Below, piece after piece: positions 22,901 to 30,487 of a DNA stretch of 64,000 nucleotides. A program made the position numbers and the translations under genes. The stretch is from Nocardioides panzhihuensis (lineage in GTDB: Bacteria; Actinomycetota; Actinomycetes; Propionibacteriales; Nocardioidaceae): positions 2,232,001 through 2,296,000 of the forward strand of contig NZ_JACBZR010000001.1 in the NCBI RefSeq assembly GCF_013408335.1, in the 5' to 3' direction. The stretch's first letter is position 1. The number at the start of each line of letters is the position of its first letter. The notes beneath the pieces are model-generated. The model was not told where the DNA came from. It worked only from the letters and a program-made list of their open reading frames with translations, and made no database searches.

Positions 22901-25316
22901 AGACGCCGCCGGGCTTCGTGGTCTGCTGGCCGTCTGCGCCCGCCTCGATCCAGACCTCGCCGGTCTCGGCGAGATCGATGGTCCGCTCGGGGCCGTCGGC
23001 GGTGCCGTCCTTCTCGACCCTGTAGGTCAGCGAAGAGGTGTCGTCGGGCAGCTTCACCCAGGCGAAGGCGCCGTAGGCGTCGCGGCCGTCGAACGCCGCG
23101 CTCTGCCCGCCCGCCTCGAGGGTCCGCCCGGTGTAGTCACCGTCGGCTCGCCGGTAGTGCACGACCGCGTAGTCGCGGTCGACGGCGCTCGGCCTCTCGG
23201 GCTCGGACGCCTGCCCTGCCGTGGTCTCGGCGAGGTCGCTGGCGGTGCGGCCTTCGCGGTCGACGACCACGGCCTTGTAGCGCAGGGCGGTTCCGGCGGC
23301 GACGGTGGCGGGGACGTACTGGGTGATCTTGTAGGGGGCGTGGTCGACCGAGCCGAGCGTGCGCCACTTGCCGTTGCCGACCTGGGCGGCGAAGACGACG
23401 CGGGCACCGGCCGTCTTCCCCGGGTCGGCGGAGAGGGTGACCGTGCCGGTGGCGCCGGCATCCGGGGCCGTCAGCGCCAGCTCGGGCTTCGCGGCGGCCG
23501 CGGGGAGCTCGCCCTCGGCGCGCAGCACGATCGAGGAGAGCGCGGGGACGGTCACGGTGATCGTGCCGTCGTCGGCCGTCTTGGCGGCCTCGCCGCCGTA
23601 GATCGTGTCGAAGACGGCCGACTCCACGGGCAGGGTGACGGTCTTCGCCTCAGCGGCGTTGTTGACCGCGACCACGTACTCCCGGTTCTCGCCCGTGCGC
23701 GAGAACGCGTAGACGGAGTCCTTGGCGTAGAGCTCCTCGTGGGTGCCGTCGGCCAGCGTGGGGTGGTCCGTGCGGAGCTTCGCCAGGTCGGCGATGGCGG
23801 CATAGAGCGGGTGGGTGGGGTCGTACGCGTCGTCGGCGTGGGTGCGGTCGGTGCCGATCTGGTCGTCGTCGAGGTAGTCGGCGACCTTCGAGCCGAACAA
23901 CGTCTGGCGGGCGTCCTGGTCGCCGCCGGCGCCGGTGAAGCCCTGCTCGTCGCCGTAGTAGACGACCGGGTTGCCGCGGGAGAGGAACATCAGCTCGTTG
24001 GCGAGCCGCGCGCGCTGGACCAGCTCAGCGTCGCTCGCGCCCGGGTGGTCGGCCCGGAGGAAGGTGCCGATGCGGCCCATGTCGTGGTTGCCGAGGAAGG
24101 TGACCTGCTCGTACGCGTTTGCCTTGTCGGTGGCGTACTTGTAGTCGTCGGCGAAGACCTTGGCGAGCCGGTCTGCCGGAGCGCCGAGGGAGGCGTAGGC
24201 GCGGGCCGCGTCCTGGAACGGGAAGTCGAGCGTGGCGTCGAGACGGCCGCGGGTGACGTACGGCGAAGTGACGTCGCTGTCGGCGGAGTAGACCTCGCCG
24301 AACATGAAGAAGTCCTCGCGGCCCTGCTTGGCGGCGTAGGCGTCGAGGGCGGTCGCCCACTCGGTCCAGAAGTCCAGGTCGACGTGCTTGACGGTGTCGA
24401 TGCGGAAGCCGTCGATGTCGAAATCGCGGACCCACTTCTGGTAGATCCTCGTCATCCCCTCGACCACTTCGGGACGCTCGGTCCACAGGTCGTCCAGACC
24501 GCTGAAGTCACCGTACGTGGTCGACTCGCCCTCCCAGGTGGAGTCGCCGCGATTGTGGTAGAGCGTCGGGTCGTTGAGCCAGGACGGCACCATCTCACCG
24601 GTGTTCGCCGGGGTGTAGGGGAAGGAGTCCTCGTCGACCTTCCTGCGGTCCGACGCAGGCTCGGTGTCGTCGAAGGGGCGGCCCCCGGTGTCGAGGTAGG
24701 GGAAGGCGCCCCTGGGGCGGTAGCCGTACTTCTTCTCCGCGTAGTCGACGGTGTCGGCGGTGTGGTTGGTGATGACGTCGAAGAAGACCTTCATACCCTT
24801 GGCATGGGCCTCGTCGATCAGCGTCTCGAGGTCCTCGTTGGTGCCGAAGTGCGGGTCGACCTGGGTGAAGTCGGTGATCCAGTAGCCGTGGTAGCCGGCC
24901 GAGGCGTTCTCGCCCTCGCCCTGGACAGGCTTGTTCTTGAAGATCGGCGCCATCCAGATGGCGGTGGTGCCGAGGCCCTTGATGTAGTCGAGGCGATCGG
25001 TGAGACCCTTGAGGTCGCCGCCCTGGTAGAAACCCTTGTCAGCGGGGTCGAACCCGGTGTCGGTACGACTGCCGGTCAGGCCGCCCTTGTCGTTGCCGGT
25101 CTCGCCGTTGGCGAACCGGTCGGGCAGCACGAAGTAGAACTGCTCCTTCGTCGCGTCGTGACGGGCCGGCTCGGCGGCCAGCTTCGCGTCCGACGGCGGC
25201 TTCGGGGCGGCAGCCGCCGCCGGCGTGGCCGTCTGCAACGCCGTGGCGAGCAGTGCGGTCGCGATCACGGTCGCGACCATCCGGGGCGCACTGCGTGCGC
25301 CGCTTCGTCGAATCAC
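19995..25316 (-). CDS. Secreted alpha-amylase/pullulanase fusion (GH13-CBM41-GH13)
   Basis: An exported 1773-residue starch- and glycogen-degrading enzyme with two catalytic GH13 modules. A signal peptide (Arg-rich head, hydrophobic run, AAAAA near residue 36) is followed by an alpha-amylase module at about 55-490 with DGFRIDTVKHV (nucleophile Asp, ~300), GEVYS (~339) and LGNHDMG (~407). Then come two CBM41 starch-binding modules (YAVVHYRRADGDY ~715 and AVIHLHRADGDYDGW ~812), a CBM48-like module (~1055), and a pullulanase module with the YNWGYDP signature (~1259), GFRFDLMGHH (~1375), EGWNFGE (~1415) and AHDNETL (~1545). Streptomyces carries secreted enzymes of similar size and order. It follows the alpha-amylase gene after 28 bases, one operon. 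Confidence 0.95.
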   Translation of the reverse strand: MIRRSGARSAPRMVATVIATALLATALQTATPAAAAAPKPPSDAKLAAEPARHDATKEQFYFVLPDRFANGETGNDKGGLTGSRTDTGFDPADKGFYQGGDLKGLTDRLDYIKGLGTTAIWMAPIFKNKPVQGEGENASAGYHGYWITDFTQVDPHFGTNEDLETLIDEAHAKGMKVFFDVITNHTADTVDYAEKKYGYRPRGAFPYLDTGGRPFDDTEPASDRRKVDEDSFPYTPANTGEMVPSWLNDPTLYHNRGDSTWEGESTTYGDFSGLDDLWTERPEVVEGMTRIYQKWVRDFDIDGFRIDTVKHVDLDFWTEWATALDAYAAKQGREDFFMFGEVYSADSDVTSPYVTRGRLDATLDFPFQDAARAYASLGAPADRLAKVFADDYKYATDKANAYEQVTFLGNHDMGRIGTFLRADHPGASDAELVQRARLANELMFLSRGNPVVYYGDEQGFTGAGGDQDARQTLFGSKVADYLDDDQIGTDRTHADDAYDPTHPLYAAIADLAKLRTDHPTLADGTHEELYAKDSVYAFSRTGENREYVVAVNNAAEAKTVTLPVESAVFDTIYGGEAAKTADDGTITVTVPALSSIVLRAEGELPAAAAKPELALTAPDAGATGTVTLSADPGKTAGARVVFAAQVGNGKWRTLGSVDHAPYKITQYVPATVAAGTALRYKAVVVDREGRTASDLAETTAGQASEPERPSAVDRDYAVVHYRRADGDYTGRTLEAGGQSAAFDGRDAYGAFAWVKLPDDTSSLTYRVEKDGTADGPERTIDLAETGEVWIEAGADGQQTTKPGGVYPEPDTSKAVIHLHRADGDYDGWGLHTWTGAANPTEWSKPLQPTGKDAYGVTFEVPLVDGATSLNYIVHKGDEKDIPNDRSLDLTTYGHEVWLNSGDTGYLLPSVGSAPELDLAKAHAQWIDEHSVVLPKDMASGSAQSTQLVYDRDGGITVEDGALGIEGRWLRLQASSLSDEQKAEFPHLKEYAAFSVDPRDRDRVREALAGQVVLTQRLGNGALVTATSVQTQGILDDLYGAKAKKASLGPVFEGSKVTLSVWAPTAHEVALELGRKRLPMRRDDASGVWSVTGSAAAWRGMEYRYLVEVWAPSVQKVVTNKVTDPYSVALTADSERSLVVDLSDKALAPKGWSSLKKPKAVAMKDAQIQELHIRDFSVEDETNDHPGGYLAFADKDSDGSRHLRKLAESGTSYVHLLPAFDIATIPERKADQAAPDCDLASYEADSDKQQECVAAAAAKDAYNWGYDPYHFTVPEGSYATDPDGTERTVEFRQMVKSLNEDGLGVVMDVVYNHTTSSGQAKTSVLDKIVPGYYQRLLADGSVASSTCCANTAPENTMMGKLVVDSILTWAKDYKVDGFRFDLMGHHPKANILAVRQALDGLTLEKDGVDGKRIVLYGEGWNFGEVADDARFVQATQKNMAGTGIATFSDRARDAVRGGGPFDADPGVQGFASGLYTDPNTSTANGTEAEQRARLLHYQDLIKVGLSGNLAGYSFTDTAGNQVLGSEVDYNGSPAGYAEAPGDALAYADAHDNETLYDALTFKLPASTSAADRSRMQVLAMATAALSQGPALSQAGTDLLRSKSLDRNSYDSGDWFNAIAWDCDAGNGFGRGLPPAADNKDKWPYARPLLASAPVPGCPDIEGASAGYRDLLKIRTEEPVFHLATTGQVQERLSFPLSGKDETPGVITMRLGDLVVVFNATTTTQRQTVKSAAGAGYRLHPIQAEGADAVVKTSAFEAGSGTFTVPARSVAVFTR

Positions 25317-25344
25317 CTTGGGGGCCTCTCTGGAGTGTGGGGGA

Positions 25345-26751
25345 TCAGCTGCAGGTCGCGCCGACGTGCAGCGCGAGGGCGGTGTTGGCCCCGAGGGTGG
25401 CGGTGAGCTGGCCGGAGCCGTTCACGGCGACGCTCTTGCCGCTCTGTACGTCGCAGTAGGTGCCCGCGGGCAGCGACGTCTGGAAGGTGCGGGTCAGCGT
25501 GGAGGACTCGTGGTTGATCGCGACGTACGCCTTGCTGCCTCGGCCGAAGGCGATGGCGTCGGCGCCGTTGTCCCACCAGTTGGTGACGGCCTGGCCGCGA
25601 GCGGTGTTGCGGAGAGCGACCATCTTCTTGATCTCGGGCCAGGCGTGCTGGCACTTCCAGCCGTCCTGCCAGCAGGCGTTGACCGCGCCGGCGTTGGGCG
25701 GGCCGGCGTCCTTGTCGCTCCACTCGTAGCCGGAGTGGATGTCGGGCGAGCCGTAGGGCCAGGCCAGCATGAAGACGTTGGCCAGGGTGTAGTCGGCGCC
25801 GTCCCTGTAGCTGAGGGTGTCGCCACCGCGCTCGGTGTCGTGGTTGTCGACGAAGACGGCCGAGCTGCCCGAGGACATGTAGCCCCAACCTTCGCCGTAG
25901 TTCTTCAGGTAGGCGAGGTTCTCGTTGTTGAAGACCCGCTTCAGGTCGCGGGCGTAACGGAACTCCTGGACGTCGCCGTTGCCGAGGTACTCGCTGGGCG
26001 AGACCGCCTCCCCCGCGCCGTAGATGGCCTCCTGCTTCCAGTAGACGTTCGGGTTGCTGAGGCGGGACTTGATGTTCGCCAGGTCGGCAGCGGCCATGTG
26101 CTTGGCGGCGTCGATCCGGAAGCCGTCGACGCCGAGCGAGAGCAGGTCGTTGAGGTAGCCGGCGATCCTGCCGCGTACGTAGTCCTCGCCGGTGTCGAGG
26201 TCGGCGAGACCGACCAGCTCGCACTCCTGGACGTTGGTGCGGTCCTGGTAGTTGCTGATCTGCGCGGTGCAGTTGTCCAGGTCGAAGGAGGAGTAGAGGC
26301 CGGGGTAGTCGTACTTGCGATAGGACGAGCCGCCGGTGCCGGTGCCGGAGCCCGCGGACATGTGGTTGATGACGGCGTCGGCGACGACCTTCACACCGGC
26401 GGCGTGACAGGTGTCGATCATGTTCTTGAAGGCGGCACGGTCACCGAGCCGGCCGGCGATCCGGTAGCTGACGGGCTGGTAGGAGGTCCACCACTGCGGG
26501 CCCTGGATGTGCTCCTGGGGCGGGGACACCTGGACGTAGCCGTATCCGGCCGGGCCCAGGGTCTGGGTGCATTCGCGAGCCACCGAGGCGAACTTCCATT
26601 CGAACATCACCGCGGTGACGTCCTTGTCTCCCGGTGGCGCGGCCTGCGCCGGCTGTGGCGCCACGGCCGGGATGGTGAGCGCGACAGCGGCTCCTGCCGA
26701 GAGGGCGAGTGCCGCAGCCATGGCCCATCTCGCGGTGAACTGTCGGGCCAT
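25345..26751 (-). CDS. Secreted alpha-amylase (GH13, Streptomyces type)
   Basis: A 468-residue exported alpha-amylase that cuts alpha-1,4 bonds in starch. The signal peptide ends near PAQAAP (residue 38). Catalytic motifs are DAVINHM (region I), [10 protein letters not shown] (nucleophile Asp, ~210), YGAGEAVS with the acid Glu (~248) and [11 protein letters not shown] (~297). [28 protein letters not shown] at the N-terminus is typical of the Streptomyces/animal-type subfamily. There is no C-terminal starch-binding domain. The start is ATG 26751 with AGGAGG four bases upstream; the open frame to 26829 crosses the operator and is unlikely. LacI-type operators lie just upstream. Confidence 0.95.
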   Translation of the reverse strand: MARQFTARWAMAAALALSAGAAVALTIPAVAPQPAQAAPPGDKDVTAVMFEWKFASVARECTQTLGPAGYGYVQVSPPQEHIQGPQWWTSYQPVSYRIAGRLGDRAAFKNMIDTCHAAGVKVVADAVINHMSAGSGTGTGGSSYRKYDYPGLYSSFDLDNCTAQISNYQDRTNVQECELVGLADLDTGEDYVRGRIAGYLNDLLSLGVDGFRIDAAKHMAAADLANIKSRLSNPNVYWKQEAIYGAGEAVSPSEYLGNGDVQEFRYARDLKRVFNNENLAYLKNYGEGWGYMSSGSSAVFVDNHDTERGGDTLSYRDGADYTLANVFMLAWPYGSPDIHSGYEWSDKDAGPPNAGAVNACWQDGWKCQHAWPEIKKMVALRNTARGQAVTNWWDNGADAIAFGRGSKAYVAINHESSTLTRTFQTSLPAGTYCDVQSGKSVAVNGSGQLTATLGANTALALHVGATCS

Positions 26752-26776
26752 GGATCCTCCTACGTCGTGGCTGAAT

Positions 26777-26800
26777 CTTGCTGCAAGATCTTGCAGCAAG
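26777..26800. promoter_or_regulatory. 24-base perfect palindrome, LacI/MalR-type operator
   Basis: The block reads CTTGCTGCAAGA and then its exact reverse complement. The TGCAAGATCTTGCA heart resembles the operators of maltose/starch LacI-family repressors in Streptomyces. It sits 26 bases upstream of the alpha-amylase start, where a repressor would block the amylase-pullulanase transcript; no LacI gene is in the window. Confidence 0.8.
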
Positions 26801-26845
26801 ACCGTAAGGTGATCCCGGTCACACGTCAACCCATCGAGCCACAGC

Positions 26846-26863
26846 GCTGCAAGAGCTTGCGCA
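26846..26863. promoter_or_regulatory. Second, imperfect TGCAAG-type operator
   Basis: GCTGCAAGAGCTTGCGCA repeats the GCAAG/CTTGC halves of the palindrome 69 bases away (centre to centre about 66), close to the end of the helix-turn-helix gene. Two sites this far apart would allow looping by a LacI-type dimer or tetramer. Confidence 0.55.
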
Positions 26864-26879
26864 AAATTTCAGTCCGCCA

Positions 26880-27473
26880 TCAGGTCCTCAGCAGATCGCG
26901 CTGGACCTGGCTAGCGATAGAGCGGCGTACCGATGCCGAAGTGGCGGTGACGACATTCGAGGGGAGGTCGAGCCCGCGGCTGATCTCGTCGTACGCGGCC
27001 TGGTGACCGCCGGACAGCTCCGCCCGGTACCGCCTCAGATCCTCCTCGACGAGACGCCGGAGCTCGTCGATGCTCTGGGGCGTGAAGCGCTTCTTTCCTC
27101 GGGACAACGCGTTGACGTAGCGGGTGCAGTGCGCGGCTTCGTCGAGGGTCTCCGAGATCTCCTCGGCGAGACCCCAGAGACGCCCTTCGAGCCAGGGGAC
27201 GTCGCGCTGGTCGAGGGACACCTCGACCGGGGCTCGTGGCTCATCGGTCATGCGCTTCGCCATCTGCTTGGAGACGGCCGGCTGGCTCATATCGGCCAAC
27301 TGCGCAATGCGCTCCTGCGTCCAGCCCAGACCTGCGAACACCATGATCATCTCGGCGCGCAGCTTGCGCATCTCTTCGCCCGCGCGGATGACCTCGTTCA
27401 TGCCGGCGAGTATCCGCTCAGCTTGAGCCTCGGTCAGCGTCTCGGGGGCCTGGTGCCTGCTCTCGCCTGCCAC
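26880..27473 (-). CDS. Helix-turn-helix DNA-binding protein, family unknown
   Basis: A 197-residue protein with a sigma-factor-like helix-turn-helix at about residues 45-75 (MVFAGLGWTQERIAQLADMS, then QPAVSKQMAKR), preceded by a helical N-terminus and followed by a highly charged helical C-terminal half with no recognised domain. There is no ligand domain or membrane segment. It begins 79 bases from the divergent alpha/beta hydrolase gene, and the gap holds ATAACC/GGTTAT repeats that may be its own operator. It is upstream of the starch genes on the same strand, separated by their promoter. It may be a local regulator; what it controls is inferred only from position. Confidence 0.65.
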   Translation of the reverse strand: MAGESRHQAPETLTEAQAERILAGMNEVIRAGEEMRKLRAEMIMVFAGLGWTQERIAQLADMSQPAVSKQMAKRMTDEPRAPVEVSLDQRDVPWLEGRLWGLAEEISETLDEAAHCTRYVNALSRGKKRFTPQSIDELRRLVEEDLRRYRAELSGGHQAAYDEISRGLDLPSNVVTATSASVRRSIASQVQRDLLRT

Positions 27474-27477
27474 GGCT

Positions 27478-27534
27478 CCGGTTATACACCAGGACCACCC
27501 TGCTCCAATAACCTAGTTGTATTACCTGGTTATA
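27478..27534. promoter_or_regulatory. GGTTAT repeats in divergent promoter region
   Basis: Three copies of the same hexamer occur between two divergent genes: GGTTATA at about 27479-27485, ATAACC (inverted) at 27508-27513 and GGTTATA at 27528-27534. The latter two form an inverted repeat of 26 bases. This is consistent with an operator for the adjacent helix-turn-helix protein. Confidence 0.4.
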
Positions 27535-27552
27535 AGTGTCACGCTCCGCCTC

Positions 27553-28383
27553 ATGCCTACCTTCCCCGCACCCGACGGAACTCGACTCTCCTACCGTGTG
27601 ATCGGTGATGGGGACCCAGCCGTCTGCCTCCCTGGAGGCCCTACCGACTCCGTCTACCTCGGCGACCTCGGAGGGCTGTCCGCACACTGCCGGATGATCG
27701 TTCTGGATATCCGCGGCACCGGCCGGTCCGCGGTGCCCAACGACCCGTCGTCCTACCGTTGCGATCGCCTGGTCGACGATGTCGAGGCGCTCCGCGAGCA
27801 TCTCGGTCTTCCGCGAATCGATCTGCTCGGCCACTCCGCCGGCACGAACATCGCGATGCAGTACGCGGCCCAACACCCGGAGAAGGTCAGCAAGCTCGCT
27901 CTCATCGGCCCCAGCACTCGAGCTCTCGACGTAGCGATCACGGGCGAGACACGGCTCGAGCTCGCGCGGCTCCGGGAGAACGAGCCGTGGTTCCCGACAG
28001 CATTCGCCGCCCTGCAAGCGATCGGCGAGGGCACGGGCAGCGACTGGCAGGCCGTCGCACCCTTCTTCTGGGGCCGGTGGGACGCCACGGCACAGAGACA
28101 CCACGCAGACAGTCAGCCGAGCAACCCGGAAGCCGTCGCCGTCTTCTCGGCCGATGGCGCCTTCAGCCCGGAGAGCACGCGCGCAGCGCTCGCCAAGTAC
28201 AAGGCTCCCGTCCTGCTGCTCACCGGAGAGTTCGACCTGAACAGTCCTCCTGTGACCGTGGCCGAGGTCGCGGAGACGTTCCCCGACGCCACGGTCGCGG
28301 TGCAACCGGAAGCGGGCCACTATCCGTGGCTCGACGACCCCGACTGGTTCGTCGCGGCGATGGCGACGTTCCTGCGCAGATGA
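27553..28383 (+). CDS. Alpha/beta hydrolase (proline iminopeptidase-like)
   Basis: A 276-residue alpha/beta hydrolase with the oxyanion segment CLPGGPTDS (a Gly-Gly-Pro in place of the usual His-Gly), LDIRGTGRS, the nucleophile elbow GHSAGTN, an acid in TGEFDLNSPP and His in EAGHYPW. The DIRGTGRS and GGP features are seen in proline iminopeptidase-type enzymes. The start is ATG 27553; the region before it has no clear ribosome site. It is divergent from the helix-turn-helix gene and ends 28 bases before the converging ltp2. No KstR site is nearby, so it is probably not part of the sterol regulon. Confidence 0.85.
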   Translation: MPTFPAPDGTRLSYRVIGDGDPAVCLPGGPTDSVYLGDLGGLSAHCRMIVLDIRGTGRSAVPNDPSSYRCDRLVDDVEALREHLGLPRIDLLGHSAGTNIAMQYAAQHPEKVSKLALIGPSTRALDVAITGETRLELARLRENEPWFPTAFAALQAIGEGTGSDWQAVAPFFWGRWDATAQRHHADSQPSNPEAVAVFSADGAFSPESTRAALAKYKAPVLLLTGEFDLNSPPVTVAEVAETFPDATVAVQPEAGHYPWLDDPDWFVAAMATFLRR

Positions 28384-28411
28384 CCTGTGAACGAATGAGC
28401 AGGATCCGCGA

Positions 28412-29578
28412 TCAGCGCGTCAGCACCAGCCCGCTCGTAGGAACGCCGGTCCCAGCCGTGACGAGCACATTCGCGGCACCGGAGACCTGGTTCACCGAGG
28501 TGCCGCGCACCTGGCGCACTCCTTCGGCGATGCCGTTCATGCCGTGCAGGTACGCCTCGCCGAGCTGGCCGCCGTGGGTGTTGACGGGCAGGCGGCCACC
28601 GAGCTCGATGGCCCCGTCGCGTACGAAGTCCTTCGCCTCTCCCCTACCACAGAAGCCCAGCTCCTCGAGCTGCATGAGTACGTAGGGGGTGAAGTGGTCG
28701 TAGAGCACGGCGGTGTCGATGTCGGCCGGGGTGAGGCCGGACTGGCGCCACAGATCCTTGGCGACCACGCCCATCTCGGGGATGCCGATCTCGTCGCGGT
28801 AGTAGGAGGTCATCACGTACTGGTCGGCGGCGCTGCCCTGGGCGGCCGCGGCGATGTGGACCGGAGGGTTGGGCAGGTCGCGGGCGCGCTCGGGGCTGGT
28901 GACGACGACCGCCACGGCACCGTCGGACTCCTGGCAGCAGTCGAGCAGGTGGAGCGGGTCGGCGATCATCCGGGAAGCCTGGTGGTCCTCGAGCGTGATC
29001 GGCTTCTGGTAGAAGAACGCGTCGGGGTTGGTCGCGGCGTGGCGGCGGTCCGCGACGGCGACGGCGCCGAAGTCGGCGCTGGTCACACCGTAGTCGTGCA
29101 TGTAGCGCCGCGCCTGCATGGCGACCGTGGCCGCAGGGGTCGAGAGCCCGAGCGGGTAGGTCCAGGCGTTGTCGATGCCGTTGGTGTTGACCTGCTGGGC
29201 CGCCCACGGCTGCACCTGGCCGAACCGCTGACCGGAGCGCTCGTTGAAGCCGCGGTAGGCGACGACGACGTCCGCGACCCCGGTCGCGACCGCCATCGCG
29301 GCCTGCTGGATCGTCGCGCAGGCCGCACCGCCGCCGTAGTTGATCCGGGAGAAGAACCGTAAGGAGCCGATACCGAGCTCGCGGGCCAGCGCGATCTCCG
29401 AGCTGCTGTCCATGGTGAACGTGGTCAGCCCGTCGACGTCTCCCGGCGTCAGGCCGGCATCCTTCAGCGCCGCGCGGGTCGCCTCGACGGAGAGCTGGAG
29501 CTCGGAGCGTCCGGAGTCCTTGGAGAACTCGGTGGCTCCGATGCCGACGATCGCGGCGCTGTCACTGAGGGTCGTCAT
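28412..29578 (-). CDS. ltp2: Ltp2, thiolase-fold steroid side-chain aldolase
   Basis: A 388-residue thiolase-superfamily (lipid-transfer/SCP-x type) protein. Ltp2 is the retro-aldolase that releases propionyl-CoA from the 17-hydroxy C22 CoA ester, the last step of side-chain removal; it works as a complex with the DUF35 domain of ChsH2. Features: AIVGIGATEFSK at the N-terminus, NYGGGAACATIQQAAMAV, YDYGV-type MHDYGVTSADFGAVAVADRRHA, LYDHFTPYVLMQLEELGFC, and NTHGGQLGEAYLHGMNGIAEGVRQVRG near the end. It is the last gene of the side-chain operon, but 100 bases with a large inverted repeat separate it from chsH1. Equivalent to Rv3540c. Confidence 0.92.
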   Translation of the reverse strand: MTTLSDSAAIVGIGATEFSKDSGRSELQLSVEATRAALKDAGLTPGDVDGLTTFTMDSSSEIALARELGIGSLRFFSRINYGGGAACATIQQAAMAVATGVADVVVAYRGFNERSGQRFGQVQPWAAQQVNTNGIDNAWTYPLGLSTPAATVAMQARRYMHDYGVTSADFGAVAVADRRHAATNPDAFFYQKPITLEDHQASRMIADPLHLLDCCQESDGAVAVVVTSPERARDLPNPPVHIAAAAQGSAADQYVMTSYYRDEIGIPEMGVVAKDLWRQSGLTPADIDTAVLYDHFTPYVLMQLEELGFCGRGEAKDFVRDGAIELGGRLPVNTHGGQLGEAYLHGMNGIAEGVRQVRGTSVNQVSGAANVLVTAGTGVPTSGLVLTR

Positions 29579-29600
29579 GCGTTCTCCAGAAATCGCGGTC

Positions 29601-29667
29601 GGGGTAGTCCGGTAGCGAACTGCCTATTACCGGCGAGTATTTGGGCAGTCCGCTCCCGGACTACCCC
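29601..29667. other. Compound inverted repeat between chsH1 and ltp2
   Basis: The outer arms GGGGTAGTCCGG (29601-29612) and CCGGACTACCCC (29656-29667) pair perfectly over 12 bases; inside them ACTGCC (29619-29624) pairs with GGCAGT (29644-29649). All other junctions of this operon overlap, so the structure probably tunes ltp2 expression (partial terminator or RNA processing/stability site). Confidence 0.65.
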
Positions 29668-29678
29668 GCCGTCGGCCA

Positions 29679-30062
29679 TCACGCGGCGACCCTCACGGTT
29701 CCGGTCACGTGCGCTCCCAGGGACACCTCGCCGGTCACCTTGATGGTGGCCTCGCCTTCGGCCACCTCGATGACCTCACCGGAGAAGGACAGCGTGTCGT
29801 AGGGGTAGGCCGGTGCACCTAGGCGGATCGAGATGCCCTTGATCTGTACGTCGGTGCCCGCCCAGTCGGTGACGTAGCGCTCACACAGCGCCGTCGAGGT
29901 CAGGATGTTCATGAAGATGTCCTTCGATCCGGCCGCCTGGGCCCGGTCGCGGTCGTGGTGTACGTCTTGGAAGTCCCGGGTCGCGATCGCGGTCGAGACC
30001 ACGACGGTCGGGGTGATCGGAAGCTCCCAGACGGGCAGCTTCTCTCCGGTCTGCATCTTCAC
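29679..30062 (-). CDS. chsH1: ChsH1, MaoC-like subunit of steroid enoyl-CoA hydratase
   Basis: A 127-residue single-hotdog subunit that carries the catalytic motif: FQDVHHDRDRAQAAGSKDIF at residues 31-50, with the Asp and His of the hydratase-2 signature. In M. tuberculosis ChsH1 (Rv3541c) pairs with ChsH2 to hydrate 3-OPDC-CoA, the three-carbon side-chain intermediate. The start is GTG 30062 in a GTGA overlap with the DUF35 gene; ATG 30056 two codons later is possible. GEVSLGAHVTGTVRVAA forms the end. It needs the catalytically inactive partner ChsH2N encoded two genes upstream. Confidence 0.92.
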   Translation of the reverse strand: MKMQTGEKLPVWELPITPTVVVSTAIATRDFQDVHHDRDRAQAAGSKDIFMNILTSTALCERYVTDWAGTDVQIKGISIRLGAPAYPYDTLSFSGEVIEVAEGEATIKVTGEVSLGAHVTGTVRVAA

Positions 30063-30487
30063 GGCCTCCCTTCGACAGGCTCAGGACAGCGCCTCCAGAT
30101 CGGGAGCGTCAGCTCCTCGTCGATCACGTTCCAGTCCACGACGAGCCGCTCGCCGATCCGCAGAGCGTCCTCGCCTTCGGGCGGCACGCCGGTCACCTCG
30201 GCCACCATGCGTACGCCCTCGGGCAGATCCAGCAGCGCCACCACCAGCGGGAGCTCCTTGCCTGGCAGCTTGGGGGCATGGACGACGGTGAACGAGTAGA
30301 CCGTGCCCTCGCCCTGGGCGACGACATGGCCACGGTCGTACGCCTCGCAGCTCAGGCACGCCGGCCCCGGCGGGTGCCGCAGGGTACCGCAGGCGTTGCA
30401 GCTCTGGATCCGGAGCTCCTGCTTGGCGGTGCCTTCGAAGAAGTACGCGTTGTCGCGGCCGATCACGGGTCGCACCGGGCCGCTCAT
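30059..30487 (-). CDS. ChsH2 C-terminal part: separate DUF35 OB-fold protein
   Basis: A 142-residue DUF35 protein: an N-terminal rubredoxin-like zinc ribbon with CNACGTLRHPPGPACLSC (two Cys pairs at about residues 30-48) and an OB-fold (GTVYSFTVVHAPKLPG ... VPPEGEDALRIGERLVVDW). In M. tuberculosis this is the C-terminal half of the 311-residue ChsH2; here it is its own gene, joined by an ATGA overlap. The DUF35 domain is the part that binds Ltp2, so a free subunit can serve the aldolase complex. The C-terminal residues CPEPVEGRP come from a dispersed repeat at 30068-30088. Confidence 0.9.
   Translation of the reverse strand: MSGPVRPVIGRDNAYFFEGTAKQELRIQSCNACGTLRHPPGPACLSCEAYDRGHVVAQGEGTVYSFTVVHAPKLPGKELPLVVALLDLPEGVRMVAEVTGVPPEGEDALRIGERLVVDWNVIDEELTLPIWRRCPEPVEGRP
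30068..30088. repeat. Dispersed 21-base repeat at end of DUF35 gene
   Basis: CCCTTCGACAGGCTCAGGAC plus one A is, apart from one base, the reverse complement of the repeat at 39617-39637 and shares an 11-base core with the copy in hsaD. It encodes the last residues of the DUF35 protein. Confidence 0.7.

Noticed and set aside
21675..25406. Very long (1243-codon) rightward open frame opposite the pullulanase
   Set aside because: Antisense shadow of a high-GC gene; composition is Val/Gly/Arg/Asp-rich with no motifs, while the opposite strand has all GH13 motifs.
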